From: Ramlibacter sp.
GTDB taxonomy: Bacteria; Pseudomonadota; Gammaproteobacteria; Burkholderiales; Burkholderiaceae_C
Assembly: GCA_016713005.1 (NCBI GenBank)
Contig: JADJPY010000006.1
Coordinates: 1-64,000 of the forward strand
Direction: 5' to 3'
Length of the DNA: 64,000 nucleotides
The position numbers and the translations under genes were made by a program. Each line of letters begins with the position of its first letter. Position 1 is the stretch's first letter. Below the pieces are notes generated by a model that was not told where the DNA came from, did no database searches, and worked only from the letters and a program-made list of their open reading frames with translations. Positions 26,033 to 33,989 of the stretch are shown here, piece by piece.

Positions 26033-27025
26033 ATGGACACTCTACCCGTGACCGAGGCCCGGATGCAGGCCGAAATCGAGGCCCTGCGCGCGCAGCATCC
26101 CGAGACGCAGGATCTGTACCGCGAGGTCTGCGTGCTGCTGTTCTTCAGTTATGGGCTCACGCCCACGGCCAACAAGCTGTACCAGCTGGTGCGCAGGGGC
26201 AGCATGAGCGCGCCGGCCGAGGCGCTGGCCAGGTTCTGGGAAACGCTGCGCGAGAAGAGCCGCGTTCGCATTGAGCATCCCGATCTCCCGCAGCAGCTCC
26301 AGGGCGCCGCCGGCGAGATGGTCAGCGCCCTGTGGCAGCAGGCGCAGGCGGCGGCGCAGGACTCGTTGGTGCAACTGCGCGATGAAGCGCGCGCGGCCGT
26401 GATGGCAGCCGAAGGACTCGCCCAGTCCGCCGGCGCGCGGGCCGACGCCGCGGAGGCGGCGCTGGGCACCGCAAGAGACGAGCTGCGCGCCACCGGTGAG
26501 AAGCTGACGGAACTGCAAAGCGAGTTGGCCCGGGCCCAGGGCGAGGTCACCGCCCAGCAGCGCCAAGTCGATGCCGCGGCGGTCCAGCGCCAGGAATTGC
26601 AGGCGGCATTGAATGCGGCCCAGGAGAGCTTCACCCGGGAGCTCGAACAGCAACGTGCGGCAGCGAGGGTGGCCGAGGAGCGTCATGCGGGCGAGATGAA
26701 GCGCGTGCTGCTGGATGTCGACCGCGAGCGCGGCAACGCCGGAAAGCTCCAAAAGGAGGTGGAGCAGATGCGCCGCGAGACGGCCGGCCAGGCCGAAGCG
26801 CAACGCCGGGAATTGCTGGCTCGCCAGCAGCAGCTCGACGCACTGCGCCAGCGCAATGGCGAGCTGGAGGGGCGTGCGGCCGAACTGCTGGGGCAGCGGG
26901 ACCTGCAGGCCCGCGAGCTCGATTCAATGCGCCAACGGATGGTGGCAGCAGCTCCCCGGCGTGCTTCAAGCGCCCGAACCGCGCAACGCAGCCCGGCGAA
27001 GAAGGCGTCGAAGCCCGCGCCCTGA
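26033..27025 (+). CDS. tnpT: TnpT cointegrate resolution accessory protein
   Basis: 330 residues. The N-terminal ~95 form a KfrA-like DNA-binding domain (VCVLLFFSYGLTPTANKLYQ, SMSAPAEALARFWETLREKS). A long Ala/Glu/Gln/Arg-rich coiled coil follows from about 100 to 300, and the tail is basic (SPAKKASKPAP). TnpT proteins bind the resolution site and stimulate TnpS. Divergent from tnpS across the likely res site. Confidence 0.85.
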   Translation: MDTLPVTEARMQAEIEALRAQHPETQDLYREVCVLLFFSYGLTPTANKLYQLVRRGSMSAPAEALARFWETLREKSRVRIEHPDLPQQLQGAAGEMVSALWQQAQAAAQDSLVQLRDEARAAVMAAEGLAQSAGARADAAEAALGTARDELRATGEKLTELQSELARAQGEVTAQQRQVDAAAVQRQELQAALNAAQESFTRELEQQRAAARVAEERHAGEMKRVLLDVDRERGNAGKLQKEVEQMRRETAGQAEAQRRELLARQQQLDALRQRNGELEGRAAELLGQRDLQARELDSMRQRMVAAAPRRASSARTAQRSPAKKASKPAP

Positions 27026-27238
27026 TCCGGGAGGGAGTGGCTGGCGGGACCGTTCTTCAAGGCGGTCTGCAAGGTGAACGCCAAGGAGTTCGAGAACGCC
27101 AAGCAGGTTGCCGACCACGTGGTGCTGACCGAGTCGGCGCTCGGCGACCAGGAGGTCGCGATCGTCTTCAAGCCGCGGCACGAGTGGCCGAAGATGTTCA
27201 AGTTTCTGAAGCTGTACCGCGATCCACCGGGCGTTTAG
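27026..27238 (+). pseudogene. open frame continuing in phase after the tnpT stop, unknown
   Basis: Directly after the TGA of tnpT and in the same frame, 70 sense codons run to a TAG at 27236. They read REWLAGPFFKAVCKVNAKEF, ENAKQVADHVVLTESALGDQ and RHEWPKMFKFLKLYRDPPGV, clearly protein-like, with no ATG and no good start. It could be a 3' fragment of another gene fused by deletion, or an extension of tnpT split by a stop or an indel. I do not recognise it. Confidence 0.4.
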
Positions 27239-27342
27239 CGGAAATTATCCATTGCAGATAATTATCCGGTTTGACTAATTTTGAATAAATCGCCGACAGC
27301 GACTCCTTGGCGGATGGTGAGGTCGATGTGGGCGGCGGCCGG

Positions 27343-27615
27343 CTATCTGACCTCACTTTGCCCGGGCTTGGCTACCGGACCAGCATCGCGACCGATCCGG
27401 TGTTCAATGGCCGTCATGAGCGACTGGAACGCTGCATTACACTGCGCCCGCGCGGCCTTGACTCGTTCCAGGAACCCTTGCGGGACCATCGCGTCAGCGC
27501 GTGAATGATCTTCCAAGGCGTTGATGAGTCGCCTTTCCTCTTCCTGAAGGATGGCCAACTGCAGTTCCCAGAGTGCCTGGGCTGCCTTGACCTTTTCGTC
27601 CGTTGGATTCGTCAC
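27343..27615 (-). CDS. small hypothetical protein of the transposon
   Basis: 90 residues with a GTG start at 27615. A single long helix pair is likely (VKAAQALWELQLAILQEEER, FLERVKAARAQCNAAFQSLM), with no signal or membrane segment. It is located between tnpT and the tnpA 3' end. Family not recognised; the even codon use and helix pattern make it more likely real than a shadow. Confidence 0.5.
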   Translation of the reverse strand: MTNPTDEKVKAAQALWELQLAILQEEERRLINALEDHSRADAMVPQGFLERVKAARAQCNAAFQSLMTAIEHRIGRDAGPVAKPGQSEVR

Positions 27616-27682
27616 CAGAGCATGATACGCGCCTGATGTGCCGCGAACTGACGCGCCCCGAGCCGACGACGCCGAGGGCGGT

Positions 27683-27802
27683 AACCGCTACAAATTGCAC
27701 GAAAAACAGCGCCGCCTACGAATTGGGCAATTCGTAAGCTGTTGATTCATATGGAGGTAGTGCCTCCCAACCGCTACGATTTGCACGAAAAACAGCGCTG
27801 CC
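27683..27802. repeat. pair of 34 bp direct repeats flanking a palindrome
   Basis: Copies at 27683-27716 and 27769-27802 share AACCGCTAC, TTGCACGAAAAACAGCG and GCC with three mismatches. Between them is the palindrome GAATTGGGCAATTC (27720-27733). No gene is seen from 27616 to 27908 otherwise. Function unknown. Confidence 0.65.
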
Positions 27803-27886
27803 CAAGTTTTCAGCAGTTCGCGCGAACCTTTCCACCGTAGCTCCCGGCTCCCGGCGCCCGGGGTCTGGCCAAGCTGGTGCAGGTGA

Positions 27887-27907
27887 TTTGGACGCCTCGC
27901 GTCCAAA
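27887..27907. terminator. hairpin directly after tnpA
   Basis: TTTGGACGC and GCGTCCAAA form a perfect 9 bp stem with a 3-base loop, 2 bp past the tnpA stop. No U-run follows, so intrinsic termination is uncertain. Confidence 0.4.
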
Positions 27908-27908
27908 G

Positions 27909-30851
27909 TCAGCCGCCAGCCGCGCGTCGCTTCGCCGCCGGCTGCAGGAGCGCATCCGCATAGCGTTCCACGCCAAAGGAGATCAGACCCCGGAAATTCA
28001 CGTTGCCGAAGTGCACCGGCCCCATGCGGCGGATCCAGGCATCCTCGATCGGGTGCTTGGCCTTGCGCCAGCCGTCCACCACCGCCTGCATCTTCAGGGT
28101 GTTCCAGGCGATGACGATGTTCGTCAGAAGTGCGTGGGAGCCAGAGATCGCCCGGATTTCGTCGCGGCGGCGCCCGCGCTCGGCCGCCAGGCGGCCATAG
28201 TAGATCGCCCTTTGCAACTGGTGCACGGACTCGCCCCGATTCAGCAGCGTGTGGATTTCCCGGCGGAATTCCTCGTTGCTGAAGTAGTCGCACAGGAACA
28301 GCGTGCGCAGCAGGCGGCCCAGTTGGTCCGCCGCCTTGTGCATCGGGTCGCCTTGCGCGGCGCTGCCCAGCTTCTCCATGGCGGCCCTGGGCGAGACCCG
28401 GCCGCTGCGGATGGACGCGATCAGGCGCAGCAACTCGTCCCACCCCTTGGCGATGGCAGGTTCAGAGACGTTCGTTACGGAGATGCGTTCCAGGTTCTCC
28501 GGCAGAGCGATCGAGCTCGGCAAGTACAGCCGGCGTTCGGCCATGTTCCGCAACTGGGGGCACAGGTCGAAGCCCAGCAGCTTGGCCAACGTCATGCCGA
28601 CGTAGGTGTAGCCGTGGGTATCTACGGCTAGCAGGGACAGCCGCATGCTTTCCTCGCTGCGGCCGTTGTATTGCTCGACGCCTTCAAGAGCGGCGGAGCT
28701 TTGCCGCTCGTTGTGCACGATCGGCTGGTCGTAGATGACACCGTAGGACTCGAGGACATGGGTGTACAGGCCGACGGCGAAGGTTCGCCGCCGGGGATCG
28801 ACGCGGGCGTTGTAGAGGTGCCGCGAGGCGTCCAGCGCCATCATGTCCGCAGACGCTTTGTCGCCGGTTCCCCACAGCTCGGCGATTGGGTTCTTGCGTT
28901 GAAACTCGACCACGCGTTCGTTGGCCTTGCGAAGGCGGTCGCGTGCCTCCAGTGACCGCATGGCCGCAGAAATGTGAGCCACTTCGATGCCCGGGATCAT
29001 CGCGGCAACGCCCTTGGCGTCGTTCTCGGTCCCGTGGGCCAGCAGCGCCGCATAGCAGGCGACGAGTTCCTGGGTGTTCTTGGCGCGCCGCCCCAGCAGG
29101 ATCTCGCTGAAGCCGGTGCAGGCATCCATCTGCACGATCATGTCCCCGAACTGGACCTGCCCGATCAGCGAGAACATCGCGTCCCGGCTGCGCTGGATCG
29201 CCGCATCGACGGGCAACGCCTCCAGCTTGTGGAAGCGCACCATCCCGTCGGGATCGATTTCCAGCTTGCCGTCGGTGACGGCTTCCGACAGCGCCCGCAG
29301 TCCCACGTCCAGATGCGCGTGGAGCCGCGCAAGGAACTTCTGGGGGTCGGTGGTCAGGCTGAGCGCACTGATCAGGCGTTGGCGCTCCTTCTTCCATTCG
29401 GCCGGCGGGATCAGAAGGTCTTCCCGATTGCGAAATTCCCAACTGTGGTCGATCCAGAGCCGTCCGCCCCGCAGGCCTTGGCGCACGGCCAGCATCGTGG
29501 ATGCCTTCAGGGCTGCCAATGCCTTCGTGCGGTCAGCATCGTTGAGCAGGTCGTGCCAGAGAGGACCCGCAATGTCGGCGTCGAAGCCCGCCGGCAGTTC
29601 TCTGGCACCTTGCCCGATCAGTTCGCGCAGTGCGACGACTTGCTTCATCGGCCGCTGATCGGCGTGCCCCTTTAGATCAAGGTCCGAGAAGGAGTTGAGC
29701 AGGGCAGTGACGCGCGTGGCATCGTCGGTGAGTGACTGCCGAACGAGGCCGGCGTGGCTATTGGGCTGTGATTTCTCGTCCTTCGGCAGCAGTTCTTTCA
29801 GAGCGGCGATTCGCGCCTCGGCCGAGCGGTCGTCGTCATGAATGATCTGGCGCATCGCCTCGGCCTGCTGGCGGTACTCGACCGCGCTGCGCGCCTGTTT
29901 TGCGGTCACGCGATTGGAGGCATGGCGCACCAGGTCATTCACGCGCCGCCCGGTCATGTACATCAGCGTGTCCGTCAGCTCCAGCAGCGTAACGCGCAGG
30001 AAGCAGACCATTTCCAGCACCTGGGTTTCCTCGACCCGACGCCTTGATTCGGCCGGCGGCCGATTGGCGATCGCCTGGGCATAGGCGCGCAATCGCGCGT
30101 TGGAGATCGGGCTCAACGACCAAGTATCGACGCCACGCTCCTTCAGGTACGCAATCTTGTCCGTGACTTCCGTGATGCTGGTTGGACTGTGCCTCCCGGC
30201 GGGCACCTTGAGCCACTCGAGAATGGTGCCTCCTGCGCGGCCGCGCCGCGAGGAATGGACCGCCGCCAGCACCTTGGCCTGCTTGTGTGCGGGGATTTCG
30301 CTGTTGACCGCTTCCAGCGCTGCCTCCTCGATGGAGGCAAAGGCCTTCCGTGCGAGATCTCGAAGGACGCGATCCGCCGGCAGAAGGCGGTGGCGGCCGA
30401 ACAGCCAAAGCTCCGCCTCTTGGACGAGTTCATCGACCGAGGCCGCTGTCGTGGCTAGGCTTTCCAACGCCTGGCCAACTCCAGTCATGACCGCATCGTC
30501 TGCAGGCGCGATGCCGGCGTGATCGCGCGCCCACTGTTGATGCTCGTAGAGCGTGGCAACGCGCTCGTAGATCGTCTTGAGCGAAGCGATGGCCGTTTCG
30601 GTCACGCCCAGAGCTGCGCACACGGACCGCAGGAGTGCGCGGGGCACACTTGCCGTTCGATCCAAAGGGCGTCCTGTCGCTCGAAGGAAGACCAGCTGGA
30701 GCGCAACACCGAGCCGGCGATCAGCGCGAAACCGTTCTCGAATGGCCGCGATGTCGGAATTGCTGATTCGAAACGATTGCTCGACGTCGAAGTCCGACAG
30801 GGACTTAGGAAGCTCGGTGGCTCCCACGAAGCGCAGGTGAATAGGACGCAA
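27909..30851 (-). CDS. tnpA: Tn3-family transposase TnpA
   Basis: 980 residues, usual length for the family. N-terminal DUF4158-like region (LRFVGATELPKSLSDFDVEQ). The C-terminal DDE catalytic region has GTGDKASADMMALDASRHLY with the first Asp, LLAVDTHGYTYVGM with the second, and NRGESVHQLQRAIYYGR with the Glu. Ends FRGLISFGVERYADALLQPA, standard for Tn3 transposases. It binds the terminal repeats and performs replicative transposition, giving cointegrates resolved by TnpS/TnpT. Its start is 157 bp from the right end. Confidence 0.95.
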   Translation of the reverse strand: MRPIHLRFVGATELPKSLSDFDVEQSFRISNSDIAAIRERFRADRRLGVALQLVFLRATGRPLDRTASVPRALLRSVCAALGVTETAIASLKTIYERVATLYEHQQWARDHAGIAPADDAVMTGVGQALESLATTAASVDELVQEAELWLFGRHRLLPADRVLRDLARKAFASIEEAALEAVNSEIPAHKQAKVLAAVHSSRRGRAGGTILEWLKVPAGRHSPTSITEVTDKIAYLKERGVDTWSLSPISNARLRAYAQAIANRPPAESRRRVEETQVLEMVCFLRVTLLELTDTLMYMTGRRVNDLVRHASNRVTAKQARSAVEYRQQAEAMRQIIHDDDRSAEARIAALKELLPKDEKSQPNSHAGLVRQSLTDDATRVTALLNSFSDLDLKGHADQRPMKQVVALRELIGQGARELPAGFDADIAGPLWHDLLNDADRTKALAALKASTMLAVRQGLRGGRLWIDHSWEFRNREDLLIPPAEWKKERQRLISALSLTTDPQKFLARLHAHLDVGLRALSEAVTDGKLEIDPDGMVRFHKLEALPVDAAIQRSRDAMFSLIGQVQFGDMIVQMDACTGFSEILLGRRAKNTQELVACYAALLAHGTENDAKGVAAMIPGIEVAHISAAMRSLEARDRLRKANERVVEFQRKNPIAELWGTGDKASADMMALDASRHLYNARVDPRRRTFAVGLYTHVLESYGVIYDQPIVHNERQSSAALEGVEQYNGRSEESMRLSLLAVDTHGYTYVGMTLAKLLGFDLCPQLRNMAERRLYLPSSIALPENLERISVTNVSEPAIAKGWDELLRLIASIRSGRVSPRAAMEKLGSAAQGDPMHKAADQLGRLLRTLFLCDYFSNEEFRREIHTLLNRGESVHQLQRAIYYGRLAAERGRRRDEIRAISGSHALLTNIVIAWNTLKMQAVVDGWRKAKHPIEDAWIRRMGPVHFGNVNFRGLISFGVERYADALLQPAAKRRAAGG

Positions 30852-30961
30852 TTTGTTCCCCCCTGGCGGTGCCGCTCGCGAGAACTATATCCACCGGCAA
30901 AATGGGGGAGACGGTGGCAGGCTCCGAGGCGTTCAGGGTCAGACGGCAATGCGAGGGTTTA

Positions 30962-31008
30962 CCCGTGCGTCAAGGCGCGATGATTGGCACGGAAAACAAG
31001 ATCACCCC
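30962..31008 (-). repeat. right terminal inverted repeat of the transposon
   Basis: Read inward: GGGGTGATCTTG, TTTTCCGTGCCAATCATCG, CGCCTTGACGC. Pairs with the left end at 4583 and the internal copy at 23872. TTCAT follows at 31009-31013. Confidence 0.8.
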
Positions 31009-31013
31009 TTCAT
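31009..31013. repeat. target-site duplication TTCAT, right copy
   Basis: Same five bases as 4578-4582, immediately outside the CCCC end of the element. Confidence 0.85.
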
Positions 31014-31344
31014 CAGCTTTCGCAAGAGCAAGTCCGCCAAGGGCGTGCAGGACAACCTGATCCACTGCTGTGCCGATCACAGCCAGTACGACCCGGCGCG
31101 CGGCGCCCAGGTGCTCAGCGGCCCGGCCAGCCAGCCGCTGTGCGCCGTGCTGCTGGAGCACAACGCCAAAACCGACACGCTCACGGCCTACGCCACGCTG
31201 GGGGGCGAGCTGTTCGACGAGTTCTTCCGCAAGTACGAGGCCAAGCTCAGCCTGGACGTGGGCCCCAGGGCCAAAAACGCCGTCACCGCCAAGGCGACCG
31301 TGTACACGCTGGAGAAGTTCTGCCGCAACCCGATTCAGTGCTGA
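31014..31344 (+). pseudogene. Rieske [2Fe-2S] protein, 3' part
   Basis: Unbroken frame from the transposon edge: SFRKSKSAKGVQDNLIHCCA, then DHSQYDPARGAQVLSGPASQ and a C-terminal domain ending LEKFCRNPIQC. HCCADH supplies the second Cys-x-x-His ligand pair of the cluster; the first (CAH) is in the 5' half at about 4548. The transposon thus parts the two halves of the cluster site. No start codon of its own is apparent. Unlike the 5' half it has no indels. Confidence 0.8.
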
Positions 31345-31353
31345 TTTGCAAGG

Positions 31354-31409
31354 GAAATCTGGCTGCAGCCCGCATGGGTGCTTGCTGACCCACTACAAAA
31401 AAAATAGCA
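31354..31409 (+). repeat. 54 bp dispersed repeat, copy 4
   Basis: AAATCTGGCTGCAGCCCGCA, then TGCTTGCTGACCCACTA and AAAAAAAATAGC. Lies 9 bp after the Rieske stop. Confidence 0.7.
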
Positions 31410-31422
31410 AACTGGAGCTGGA

Positions 31423-32649
31423 TCAGAGTCGCGCCAGCCGCCCCAACGCCGTGTTCAGCGTCTCGTCCTTCTTCGCAAAGCAGAAGCGCACCACCTTCTG
31501 GTCGAAGCCGTTGCCGTAAAAGGCCGACAGCGGAATGGCGGCGACGCCCACCTCGCTGGTGAGCCACTTGCAGAACTCAGCCTCGGGCAAGTCCCGCTCG
31601 GGTACGGCCAGGCCGGAGATGTCCACGCACTGGAAGTAGGTGCCTTCACCAGCCAGCATACGGAACTTGGTGGCCTTCAGGCCCTCGCGGAACAGGTCGC
31701 GCTTGCGCTGATAGAAAGCCGGCAGCGTCAGGTGCGGCTGCGGGTCGGCCATGTAGGCGGCCAGGCCGTACTGCACCGGCGTGTTGACGGTGAAGACATT
31801 GAACTGGTGCACCTTGCGGAACTCGGCCGTCAGGGTGGCAGGGGCGGCGACGTAGCCCACCTTCCAGCCGGTGACGTGGTAGGTCTTGCCAAAGCTGCTG
31901 ACGATGAAGGCGCGAGCCGCCAGGCCGGGGAAGCGGGCGGCGCTCTGGTGCAGCTGGCCGTCAAACACCATGTGCTCGTAGACCTCGTCGCTGATCAGCA
32001 GCACATCGGTGGGGGCCAGCAGCTCCTGCAGGCGGCGCATGTCGGCCTCGCTCCACACGGTGCCGCTGGGGTTGTGGGGGGTGTTGATCAGCAGGGCGCG
32101 CGTCCTGGGGGTGATGGCGGCGGCGATCTTGTCGAAGTCGGGCCGGAAGCTGCCGGGCGTGAGCGGCACGCGCACCACGGTGCCGCCGGCCAGCTCGATG
32201 TTGGGCACGTAGCTGTCGTAGCAGGGCTCCAGCACGATCACCTCGTCGCCGGGGCGCACCACGGCCAGGATGGCCGTCAGGATGGCTTGCGTGGCGCCCG
32301 CGGTGACGGTGATCTCGCTGGTCGCGTCGTAGCGGTGGCCGTACAGGCCCTGGACCTTGGCGGCGATGGCCTCGCGCAGCACCGGCACGCCGGTCATGGG
32401 CGGATACTGGTTGAGGCCCCTGAGCATGGCGTCCGTCACGGCGCTCACCAGCCTCGGGTCGCAGTCAAAGTCGGGGAAGCCCTGGCCCAGGTTGACCGCG
32501 CCTTTCTCGGCCGCCAGGCCCGACATCACGGTAAAGATGGTGGTGCCGACAGCGGGAAACTTGGTCTGGATGGCCGGGGTGCGGGCCACCTGATCAGTCG
32601 GGGACAGAGCTGAAGATCTGTCCCGCGAAGTATCAATACTCATAGTCAC
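31423..32649 (-). CDS. PLP-dependent aminotransferase (methionine aminotransferase-like)
   Basis: 408 residues, fold-type I class I/II aminotransferase. LGQGFPDFDCDPRLVSAV and NQYPPMTGVPVLREAIA line the substrate pocket, INTPHNPSGTVWSEAD is the PNPSG motif, ISDEVYEHMVFDG holds the PLP Asp and Tyr, and SSFGKTYHVTGWKVGYV the Schiff-base Lys. The pattern is closest to YbdL-type methionine/glutamine aminotransferases. Start 32649 or 32643; either overlaps the end of cysB, so co-transcription is likely. The substrate is inferred, supported by linkage to a sulfur regulator. Confidence 0.85.
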   Translation of the reverse strand: MTMSIDTSRDRSSALSPTDQVARTPAIQTKFPAVGTTIFTVMSGLAAEKGAVNLGQGFPDFDCDPRLVSAVTDAMLRGLNQYPPMTGVPVLREAIAAKVQGLYGHRYDATSEITVTAGATQAILTAILAVVRPGDEVIVLEPCYDSYVPNIELAGGTVVRVPLTPGSFRPDFDKIAAAITPRTRALLINTPHNPSGTVWSEADMRRLQELLAPTDVLLISDEVYEHMVFDGQLHQSAARFPGLAARAFIVSSFGKTYHVTGWKVGYVAAPATLTAEFRKVHQFNVFTVNTPVQYGLAAYMADPQPHLTLPAFYQRKRDLFREGLKATKFRMLAGEGTYFQCVDISGLAVPERDLPEAEFCKWLTSEVGVAAIPLSAFYGNGFDQKVVRFCFAKKDETLNTALGRLARL

Positions 32650-33577
32650 TCCCGCGGCCGCTCATGGCCTTGGCGATGAGGTTGCGGTCCAGCCGGTCGC
32701 TCAGCAGCTCGGCAAACCGGTAGACAAAGTTGCGCAGGTAAGCGCCGCGCTTGAAGGCCACGCGGGCAATGTTCTTGCCAAACAGCTGCCCTCCGGGACG
32801 CACCACCAGGTCCGCGTTGCTGCCATCGTCGCGCACGGCCATCTCGGCCACGATGCCCACGCCCAGGCCCAGGCGCACATAGGTCTTGATCACGTCCGAA
32901 TCAATCGCCTCCAGCGCAATGCGCGGCACGAGCTTCTTCTGCGCAAAGGCGGTGTCGATGCGGGTGCGCCCGGTAAACGACGGGTGGTAGGTGATGATGG
33001 GCTCTGCGGCCAGTTCTTCCAGCGTGATGCGCTCCTTGCGCGCCAGCGGGTGGTTGGCCGGCAGCACCAGCACGTGCTCCCATTCGTAGCACGGCAGGGT
33101 GACGAGCTCGGGGTAGTTGACCAGCGACTCTGTGGCGATGCCGATTTCGGCCACCTCGTCCAGCAGCATGCGCGCCACCTGGTCCGGGGCGCCCTGGTGC
33201 AGGCTGACATTGACCTTGGGATAGGCCTCGCGAAGTTTGGCCACCGGCACCGGCAGCACGTATCGGGCCTGGGTGTGCGTGGTGGCGATCGACAGGGTGC
33301 CGCTGTCCTCTGCGCTGAACTGCTCGCCAATGCGCTTGAGATTGCCCACCTCGCGCATGATCAGCTCGATGCTGCGCAGCACGTGCTCGCCGGGCTCTGT
33401 CACGCGCTTGAGGCGCTTGCCGTGGCGGGCAAAGATTTCGACGCCCAGTTCTTCTTCCAGCTCGATGATGGCCTTGGACACGCCGGGCTGCGAGGTATGC
33501 AGCGATTTGGCGGCCTCGGTGAGGTTGAGGTTGCGCCGCACGGCTTCCTGGACGAAGCGAAACTGATGCAGATTCAT
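32633..33577 (-). CDS. cysB: CysB-family LysR regulator of sulfur assimilation
   Basis: 314 residues. The N-terminal winged helix-turn-helix (MNLHQFRFVQEAVRRNLNLT, EAAKSLHTSQPGVSKAIIEL) has the CysB/Cbl signature rather than the general LysR one. The effector domain has IATTHTQARYVLP and the Thr/Gln pocket typical of sulfate or acetylserine binding, then GLGVGIVAEMAV. It activates cysteine biosynthesis and sulfate uptake genes when sulfur is low. The neighbouring cbiX fits with siroheme supply for sulfite reductase. Confidence 0.92.
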   Translation of the reverse strand: MNLHQFRFVQEAVRRNLNLTEAAKSLHTSQPGVSKAIIELEEELGVEIFARHGKRLKRVTEPGEHVLRSIELIMREVGNLKRIGEQFSAEDSGTLSIATTHTQARYVLPVPVAKLREAYPKVNVSLHQGAPDQVARMLLDEVAEIGIATESLVNYPELVTLPCYEWEHVLVLPANHPLARKERITLEELAAEPIITYHPSFTGRTRIDTAFAQKKLVPRIALEAIDSDVIKTYVRLGLGVGIVAEMAVRDDGSNADLVVRPGGQLFGKNIARVAFKRGAYLRNFVYRFAELLSDRLDRNLIAKAMSGRGSDYEY

Positions 33578-33628
33578 ATCGATTTGTGTCTAAAAACTGC
33601 TTTTATTATCCACAAATTGAGGAGTTGA

Positions 33629-33985
33629 TCAGCGAAAAGGCAGTGAGGCCAGAACTTCAATGACCGCGGGGTGCTCCCCGACGGCGGGCAGGGCGACAAA
33701 CGCCACGGAAGGATGCTCCCTGCCCAGGGCGTCCAGCAGCGCCGGGAGGTCTTCGCGTGCGTGCTTGCCCATGCCAAAAAACATGGGCAGCACCGTGATG
33801 TGGCGGATGCCGCTGGCCACCAGCCTGGCCACGGTCACGGGCAAGTCGGGTTCGCACAGCTCAAGGTATGCGGTCTCCACCTGCGTGCGGGGCTGCTGTT
33901 CACGCATGCGTTGGGCCACGGCCTCCAGGGGCTGGCGCCACAGCGGGTCGCGCGAGCCGTGGGCAAAAAGGACGACGGCGCGCAT
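33629..33985 (-). CDS. cbiX: sirohydrochlorin chelatase-like protein CbiX (short form)
   Basis: 118 residues. MRAVVLFAHGSRDPLWRQPL carries the catalytic His, HITVLPMFFGMGKHAREDLP the second His. It is the short, homodimerising CbiX/SirB form that inserts Co or Fe into sirohydrochlorin. It lies 4 bp after the lptG stop and upstream of cysB on the same strand. Siroheme synthesis for sulfite reduction is the likely role by context. Confidence 0.88.
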   Translation of the reverse strand: MRAVVLFAHGSRDPLWRQPLEAVAQRMREQQPRTQVETAYLELCEPDLPVTVARLVASGIRHITVLPMFFGMGKHAREDLPALLDALGREHPSVAFVALPAVGEHPAVIEVLASLPFR

Positions 33986-33989
33986 GCGG

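Larger units (their letters stand above)
4583..31008. mobile_element. Tn3-family (Tn4651-like, TnpA/TnpS/TnpT) heavy-metal transposon
   Basis: A 26,426 bp element bounded by imperfect inverted repeats (left 4583-4629, right 30962-31008) and a 5 bp duplication TTCAT, inserted in a Rieske protein gene. It encodes a 980-residue Tn3-type transposase next to the right end, a tyrosine recombinase (TnpS) and a divergent coiled-coil TnpT, with a dyad-rich recombination site between them. This set is known from the Tn4651 group. Cargo covers cadmium/lead/zinc efflux and envelope or disulfide functions. An extra terminal-repeat copy at 23872 implies that 23872-31008 could be a smaller core element and the cargo a later addition. 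Several cargo genes carry single-base frameshifts. Confidence 0.9.

Noticed and set aside
27683..27802. CRISPR array or iteron origin
   Set aside because: Only two repeat copies with an unlike spacing, no cas or rep gene near.
31009..31344. New small gene at the right edge of the transposon
   Set aside because: It joins the 5' Rieske half at 4582 in frame and lacks its own start.
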